Part shown: positions 58,476-64,000 of the stretch, piece by piece
Numbering within the stretch: the first letter of the stretch is position 1
Layout: every line of letters begins with the position of its first letter
NCBI RefSeq assembly: GCF_021462225.1
Contig: NC_061794.1
Span: forward strand, 18,555,784 to 18,619,783
Source of the DNA: Girardinichthys multiradiatus
Taxonomy: Eukaryota; Chordata; Actinopteri; Cyprinodontiformes; Goodeidae
Reading direction: 5' to 3'
DNA length: 64,000 nt
Translations under genes and position numbers: made by a program
Notes under the pieces: model-generated
What the model was told of the DNA's origin: nothing
Databases searched by the model: none
Seen by the model: the letters and a program-made list of their open reading frames with translations, nothing else

Positions 58476-59699
58476 CTGAACAGACCGAGAGTTTGGACAT
58501 ACCTTCTAATTCAAAGAGTTTTCTTTATTTTCATGACTATGAATATTGTTGCTTCACACTGAAGGCATCAAAACTATGAATTAACACATGTGGAATTATA
58601 TACTGAACAAAAAAGTGTGAAACAACTGAAAATATGTCTTATATTCTAGGTTCTTCAAAGTAGCCACCTTTTGCTTTGATTACTGCTCCGCACACACTTG
58701 GCATTCTGTTGATGAGCTTCAAGAGGTAGTCACCTGAAATGGTTTTCCAACAGTCTTGAAGGAGTTCCCAGAGATGCTTAGCACTTGTTGGTCCTTTTGC
58801 CTTCACTCTGCGGTCCAGCTCACCCCAAACCATCTCGATTGGGTTCAGGTCCGGTGACTGTGGAGGCCAGGTCATCTGGCGCAGCACCCCATCACTCTCC
58901 TTCTTGGTCAAATAGCCCTTACACAGCCTGGAGGTGTGTTCGGGGTCATTGTCCTGTTGAAAAATAAACGACGGTCCAACTAATCGCAAACCGGATGGAA
59001 TAGCATGCCGCTGCAAGATGCTGTGGTAGCACCATCACACCTCCTCCTCCATGCTTCACGGTGAGAACCAGGCATGTAGAGTCCATCCATTCACCTCTTC
59101 TGTGCCGCACAAAGACACAGTGGTTGGAACCAAAGATCTCAAACTTGGACTCATCTGACCAAAGCACAGATTTCCACTGGTCTAATGTCCATTCCTTGTG
59201 TTCTTTAGCCCAAACAAGTCTCTTCTGCTTGTTGCCTGTCCTCAGCAGTGGTTTCCTAGCAGCTATTTACCATGAAGACCTGATTCACACAGTCTCCTCT
59301 TAACAGTTGTTCTAGAGATGTGTCTGCTGCTAGAACTCTGTGTGGCATTGACCTGTTCTCTAATCTGAGCTGCTGTTAACCTGCGATTTCTGAGGCTGAA
59401 ATGGTTTTCACTTCACACCTGTGAAGTGAAAACTATTTCAGGTGACTACCTCTTGAAGCACATCAACAGAATACCAAGAGTGTGCGGAGCAGTAATCAAA
59501 GTAAAAGGTGGCTACTTTGAAGAACCTAGAATATAAGACATATTTTCAGTTGTTTCACACTTTTTTGTTCAGTATATAATTCCACATGTGTTAATTCATA
59601 GTTTTGATGCCTTCAATGTGAAGCTACAATATTCCTAGTCATGAAAATAAAGACAACTCTTTGAATGAGAAGGTGTGTCCAAACATTTGGTCTGTACTG
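58476..59699 (-). mobile_element. Tc1-like transposon with a fold-back right end
   Basis: This 1224-bp element has TA flanks (58474-58475 and 59700-59701). The ends begin CTGAACAGACCGAGAGTTTG on the left and CAGTACAGACCAAATGTTTG on the reverse of the right. The inverted ends extend well past the usual terminal repeat: 59440-59540 is an inverted copy of the 3' coding end (58642-58742). The right half therefore mirrors the left, meeting at a perfect 13-bp-arm hairpin at 59405-59432. Confidence 0.88.
58642..59300 (-). pseudogene. Tc1-like transposase, N-terminus missing
   Basis: Minus-strand pieces are WKSVLWSDESKFEIFGSN-type codons (first Asp, near 59150), VKHGGGGVMV, IFQQDNDPEHTSRLCKGYL (second Asp), and [20 protein letters not shown] (Glu), ending GDYLLKLINRMPSVCGAVIK. 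A frame change lies near 59020 after GGGGVM. The N-terminal DNA-binding half is replaced by the fold-back of the C-terminal end, so no complete protein is possible. Confidence 0.85.

Positions 59700-59780
<81 letters not shown>
59699..59780. repeat. (AT)n microsatellite
   Basis: About 80 bp of AT repeats directly follow the right end of the Tc1-like element and start at its TA target site. Confidence 0.95.
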
Positions 59781-59784
<4 letters not shown>

Positions 59785-61930
59785 AGAAGATATTGTAATT
59801 TGGCTTCAGCAAGGAATCTGCCTGCATGCCATCTGTTTTATGCTTCATTTGCTAGTTCTTGTTCAGTAACCGTCTGCTAATAATAATTTTAAATGTTTAT
59901 TACTGTTAAAGATTACGGGAATCCTCTCACATCTGTGGTTACCCCTGTTACTTGTCCACTTATTTCTGCAAAATGTTTTCCTTCCACTCAACTTTGCATT
60001 GATATGCTTGGATACAGCTTTCTATGAACAGCCAATAGGCCATAACAGGGTGCTAACATTTCTGTATGAATTTTTTTTTAATTTTACTCTAAAAGACATT
60101 ACAATATTTTACAACCTAGTATCCTGCTTCCTTTTATCTCGTGTTTCAATGACTGATCTTGGCGTTTGCAATACCCATTTTTCTTGATTTCACCATCTGT
60201 CTCAACATAAAACGTCACAATTTCCACGGGAAAAGCATGCAACACTCTTCTAGAAAGAATCGGAATCATACACCTTCCTCCGTGCAGCCCAACATCTTTT
60301 GTGCTCAACAACAGACAAATCTTTGCCTTTTGTCACTAACATGCAGAACTTATAAACACGCTTTTCAAAATAGCTTGGACGCTGAAAATATCGAAGGGTC
60401 AATTTAAAGAAGACAATCGCAGCTCGGAGTAAAACGAAGGGGGAGGGAGTTGGGAGAAAGGTGTGTAATGATTGGTCCAGGACAGTAGGGACCTATGAGA
60501 TGCGTGCATACGTGATACCAACGCCAAAACTGCGTGGAGATCATGTGTCCTGGATTTGAAGTTTAGAGGGGGGAAATGTGCACGCGTGTATCCCATTGCG
60601 CTGGATAAGAGTCGGTGGGACCCAGAGCCACGACGCAGGAGGTGAATGGGGGAGGAGAGGCGATGAATGGAAGTACAGGGTGAGGGTGGGGTTATGATTT
60701 GTAACAGACAGCCATCTGGGCCCCGTGGCGCGTGCTGCGCGCGTGGTTCCCCTGAGTGCAGAGGCATTTGATGGGCTGTCATGTCGCGTTAGTTTTTATT
60801 CAGAAACAGTAGAGCACATCTTAGGTGCTTTTGCAGAAAAATTTAAGAAAAACGACGCTTAGTTAACCAATACTTTGTGTCCAGTTTCAAGTAAACTCGC
60901 GCAACATTTAAGCTCTACAACAAAGTCATGGGGTTGTAATTTCCTTTTACGCATAAGCTTTTCTGAACAAATAACACCCTCCATCCCCTCTCCATCCTCC
61001 GTGTTTTTCAGCCCCCACCTCTCTGCATGAAGCGGTAGTTGCGGTCGGATGCTCCCTACAGGTAGGGACTCCCCCCGGACAGAAACTGCATAAAAACGTC
61101 ATATGGATTTGCAAAACTATTGTCATAATGTAGGAGCAGATGTTATATAAAAGTAGCGTGGCTTGGGTGTGTGACTGGGGAAGGAGTGTGTGTTTCTGAG
61201 GCTAATATTCTACACACACAAGCCTGACCCCTATATGAGTGATGTACGTAGTGCAGCCTGTTATGGTGACTATGGTTTGGATTTTGATTCAAAATATATA
61301 GAACGACATAAATGACACTGAAAATTAAAAAGAGGACCAGAGCAGATTGCAGAAAGCATAATTTACGGTTAAGCATAATTGTGAAATTGTGCTAGGGCAT
61401 TCAACAACTCACAGATCGAGTTATGAGGTATATTAGTATTGTTTTAAAATATATATACAGAAAGTAAACTATTTTTGCTTGAGTTATTTATTACGTCACA
61501 CTTCAAGAAGCACTAAAGCTGTATTTTTGTTTCTATTAACGCCAGCGTGCGCAATTACGCACCAACACCAGTGTTTATGTTCAAATAAAAAAAAGACACA
61601 CAAAATAATTCAATCACTATGTAGACATGAAAAGATTGTGTTGATTGGTGTTTGGGTGTTTAGAAAATTTGTTTCTGGCAAGTTAATCGCCTTTGTGGTG
61701 TTTTGCGACTTTACGCACGGATTCTCCGGCTTTCTGACGCAGCTTTTGTTTGGTTTATGTCTGTGGATCAAATCGCAGACAATCATTGAGGCTTCGCATA
61801 GTTTAAAAATTGCGGACAGATGGTTATCTTATTAAATTCGATGCTTTTGTGTTGTTTTGGGCCAGTCCGGGTCGTTCGCTTTGGCTTGGGGGCGTAGCCG
61901 TGACGCACGGAAACTGACGCCACGGACTTG
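59781..61930. other. Upstream region of hes2 copy 2
   Basis: Gene-free. The block 60410-61090 is GC- and CpG-rich (GTGCACGCGTGTATCCC and CGTGCTGCGCGCGTGG) and may hold regulatory elements. I find no perfect GTGGGAA site near the promoter. Frames here match nothing. Confidence 0.45.
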
Positions 61931-61932
61931 GA

Positions 61933-61938
61933 TATATA
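61933..61938 (+). promoter_or_regulatory. Candidate TATA box of hes2 copy 2
   Basis: TATATA (in GGATATATACCGC) lies 86 bp upstream of the ATG in GC-rich DNA. A start near 61963 would give a 5' UTR of about 55 nt, similar to copy 1. Confidence 0.55.
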
Positions 61939-62018
61939 CCGCAACTTCCGTCCGTTAGAGACACATCCTCTACGACCTTGCTCTTGAACACGGCTGTGGC
62001 ACAAAAACGACACTTGAA

Positions 62019-62914
62019 ATGTCTCCAAACATGACCTATGACACTCTCCCGTCTTTTTCTCCAAGGCTGACTGTGGCCAAAAGGAAAGAGGCTCTGGAGT
62101 TGAGAAAGGTAAGCCAAATGATCAGATTTTCTTGCATCAACTGAGATATGTAGCTTTATAACTGTATGAATATTTACTAAAACTCGCTGTGTTCTCTTCA
62201 GACTATGAAACCACTGATGGAAAAACGAAGGCGCGCCCGCATCAACGAAAGCCTGAACCACTTGAAAAACCTCATCATTCCCCTAGCAGGCAGAGATGTA
62301 AGTCGCTTTATTCTGTTTTTATTACACTCAAAGTAAAGATGTAGCATCAAAAAGTCAAGATAATTTGGAGCTATGTGTGTTTAACAGTCGCTTTTGTTTT
62401 TCTCTTGACAGAAAACTCGCTACTCCAAGCTTGAGAAAGCTGACATCCTGGAAATGACCGTGAAGTTCCTCAGTGAAATCCCTCCTGTTAACGCCAAAAG
62501 TGAGTAGGAGTTCTGTCCCATTAAGACATTTGACTCAATTCGTAGGCCGTTAATTCCTTTTATGGACAACAAAACTAATTTTAACTTGTCTTTTCAGGCC
62601 CATCGGGGGGTTACAAAGAAGGTTACAAAGCCTGCCTCCAGCGCGTCTCCGCTCTGCTCCCCAAAACCTACCTGGATCAAGAGGCGTGCCAGCGAGTCGA
62701 GGACTTCGTCCAGAGGTCATTGTCTGCAAACAGCGGACCGACGTGTCTGAACTGCTGCGTCCAGAACGTCAGAACCTTCCCTCAACTCCACCAAAAACTC
62801 CTGAAGCTGAAATCCAGCTTCAGCTCCAGACTGGAGAGCCAGTCCCACAGCGGCGCAGCAGCGGCTCCCAGCCGACCGCAGCCAGTCAGCGTTGCTGTGT
62901 GGAGACCCTGGTAG
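62019..62914 (+). CDS. hes2: Hes2-like bHLH-Orange transcriptional repressor, copy 2
   Basis: Exons are 62019-62108, 62202-62297, 62412-62499 and 62598-62914 (591 nt, 196 residues). This is the standard four-exon Hes structure, with phase-0, 0 and 1 introns and consensus splice sites. The basic region at residues 31-45 has the Hes proline ([14 protein letters not shown]). The HLH continues across the intron at Asp62/Lys63 (IIPLAGRD then [20 protein letters not shown]). The Orange domain ([19 protein letters not shown]) is at about 95-133 and WRPW at 193-196. It is colinear with copy 1 up to residue 174, including a CLNCC cluster at 141-145, so the two are close tandem paralogues. The function inferred from the family is Groucho-dependent repression downstream of Notch or patterning signals. 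Confidence 0.94.
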
Positions 62915-63372
62915 CTCTCTGCAGTCAAAGTCTTCTCATCTTTAAAGGCTGTATTATATTTCGTAGGGATACGTTACATTTAAATAGCTTTATTTGTGAA
63001 TGTGTTTTGTTCTTTAGAACATATTGTTAAGGTGATTTGAATAAGTATTATATACTTAGGTTTTGCGCGCAGGTCTGTTGTCTTATGTAAGTTGACAATG
63101 TTAGACAGTCGTATTCTTCTTAAATCCGCATGTATGTATACGTTCAATATTTAGTCCTGTTTTTGGACTGAATGATAAAGGGCTATTGAAACAGCCCTGT
63201 AAGACCCAAGGGGTCATTATGTGTACAGATTTGCACAAAAGACTTCAGAGTACTGAGTCAGTGCAGATGGACTTTGTAGACATTAAATGTCTCTGTAAGA
63301 GTATCTCTTTTGGGACGAGCTGTGCTTGTGCTGTTTGCAGCACCTATTGTATGTATGATGTAAATAAATAAA
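62915..63372 (+). other. 3' UTR of hes2 copy 2, with poly(A) signals
   Basis: AATAAA hexamers at 63363-63368 and 63367-63372 mark the probable end. TGTAAATA at 63359-63366 matches the Pumilio-binding consensus. GACCCAAGGGGTC at 63203-63215 forms a short hairpin like that in copy 1. Confidence 0.6.
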
Positions 63373-64000
63373 ACTGTAGTGGTTACGTCTTGAGTTGTAC
63401 TTTCCATGGCTGATGAATGAGAATACTGGAATTCGTTTAATGCACTGAAAAACAAATTGTGAATACAAATAAACTTTAAAATCAAAGTGATTTTCAAATT
63501 GCAGATAAAATTAAGGGGAAAAAATCTTTAACTAAAAAAATACTACCGCCATTATTAATGATCAAAAATATTTAGGCCCACCAGAGGTTAACTTTGAAGT
63601 CTAACCATAAATCGCTAAATGTTTTTAATATCTCCGTCTTTTATTCATTTTTCTGCCTTCTTGTTTTAAGGTATAGTGCTTAGGCTGAATTTCGATATTT
63701 TAAAATTGTAGTTTTAATTTTTTCTTACCGTTTTGCTTCTTTTTTTTTTACTTATTTGACCGGTTTTTATAATTTCTTTTATTTTTAAAGTACCGTCACA
63801 GCATATGCTGTTGAGGCAAATTTAGTTTTTGCTGTTCAGTTGTAGTTGTGCAAAGCACCTCGACCATACATGCATTTTGGAAAGGGACTCTCTAAAGAAA
63901 GATTGATTCATTTAACATTAAATATTTGTGTAAAAATAGCCTAGACTGCGACCTAAACATCAACATGTTTCATAAAATAATTCAATATATTGTTTTATAA
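63373..64000. other. Downstream of hes2 copy 2, no gene recognised
   Basis: AT-rich DNA to the window edge, without notable frames or repeats. Confidence 0.55.

Noticed and set aside
59639..59880. Tyr-Ile repeat frames
   Set aside because: They are translations of an (AT)n tract.
60399..60782. 127-residue minus-strand frame upstream of hes2 copy 2
   Set aside because: It is low-complexity (Ser, Pro, His) in a GC-rich block, with no family resemblance and no splice structure.

Overview
This is a vertebrate, almost certainly teleost fish, nuclear segment. The evidence is spliced genes with GT-AG introns, an AT-rich background, a dense load of Tc1-type transposons, L2/CR1-group LINEs with TTGAATTGAA-type tails, a tRNA-derived SINE and a PIF/Harbinger element. 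I do not try to name the species.

Three conventional genes are supported. On the minus strand lie the first four coding exons of an espin gene (espn), an ankyrin-repeat actin-bundling protein. They run from 19762 down to 544, and the gene continues past the left edge. On the plus strand lie two complete Hes-family repressor genes, at 40066-40875 and 62019-62914. Both have the Pro-containing basic region, the HLH, an Orange domain and a terminal WRPW, and both most resemble Hes2. The head-to-head espn/hes2 order matches the ESPN-HES2 neighbourhood on human 1p36, and the two hes2 copies look like a tandem duplicate pair.

Layout: 1-19.8 kb is espn with a repeat-filled intron 2 (Tc1, LINE) and intron 1 (palindromic-ended repeat, Tc1 relics, a hAT-like repeat). 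19.8-27.3 kb is the upstream/intergenic region, low in recognisable repeats, with several GC-rich promoter- or enhancer-like blocks. These include an orphan TATA-bearing block at 22.6 kb and a possible minus-strand first exon at 25.6 kb. 27.4-37.4 kb is a transposon cluster: a Tc1/mariner copy with DD36E spacing, a 280-bp TAATA microsatellite, Tc1 relics and a long LINE with nested insertions. 38.7-41.6 kb is the first hes2 gene with candidate flanking regulatory blocks. 42-59.8 kb is a second transposon cluster: a second near-identical Tc1 copy, a 4.9-kb PIF/Harbinger element with unusual 20-bp-array termini, a LINE fragment and a Tc1 with a fold-back end. 60-64 kb is the second hes2 gene with its upstream and 3' regions.

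The two hes2 genes probably act as Notch- or patterning-responsive transcriptional repressors. espn is an effector of stereocilia and microvilli. Nothing here shows that they share regulation, but hes2 and espn diverge from the same intergenic interval. The most unusual structure is the Harbinger element: long inverted repeats that end in 18- and 17-unit arrays, a perfect palindrome over the catalytic-Glu codons of its transposase, and a SINE inserted into one array.
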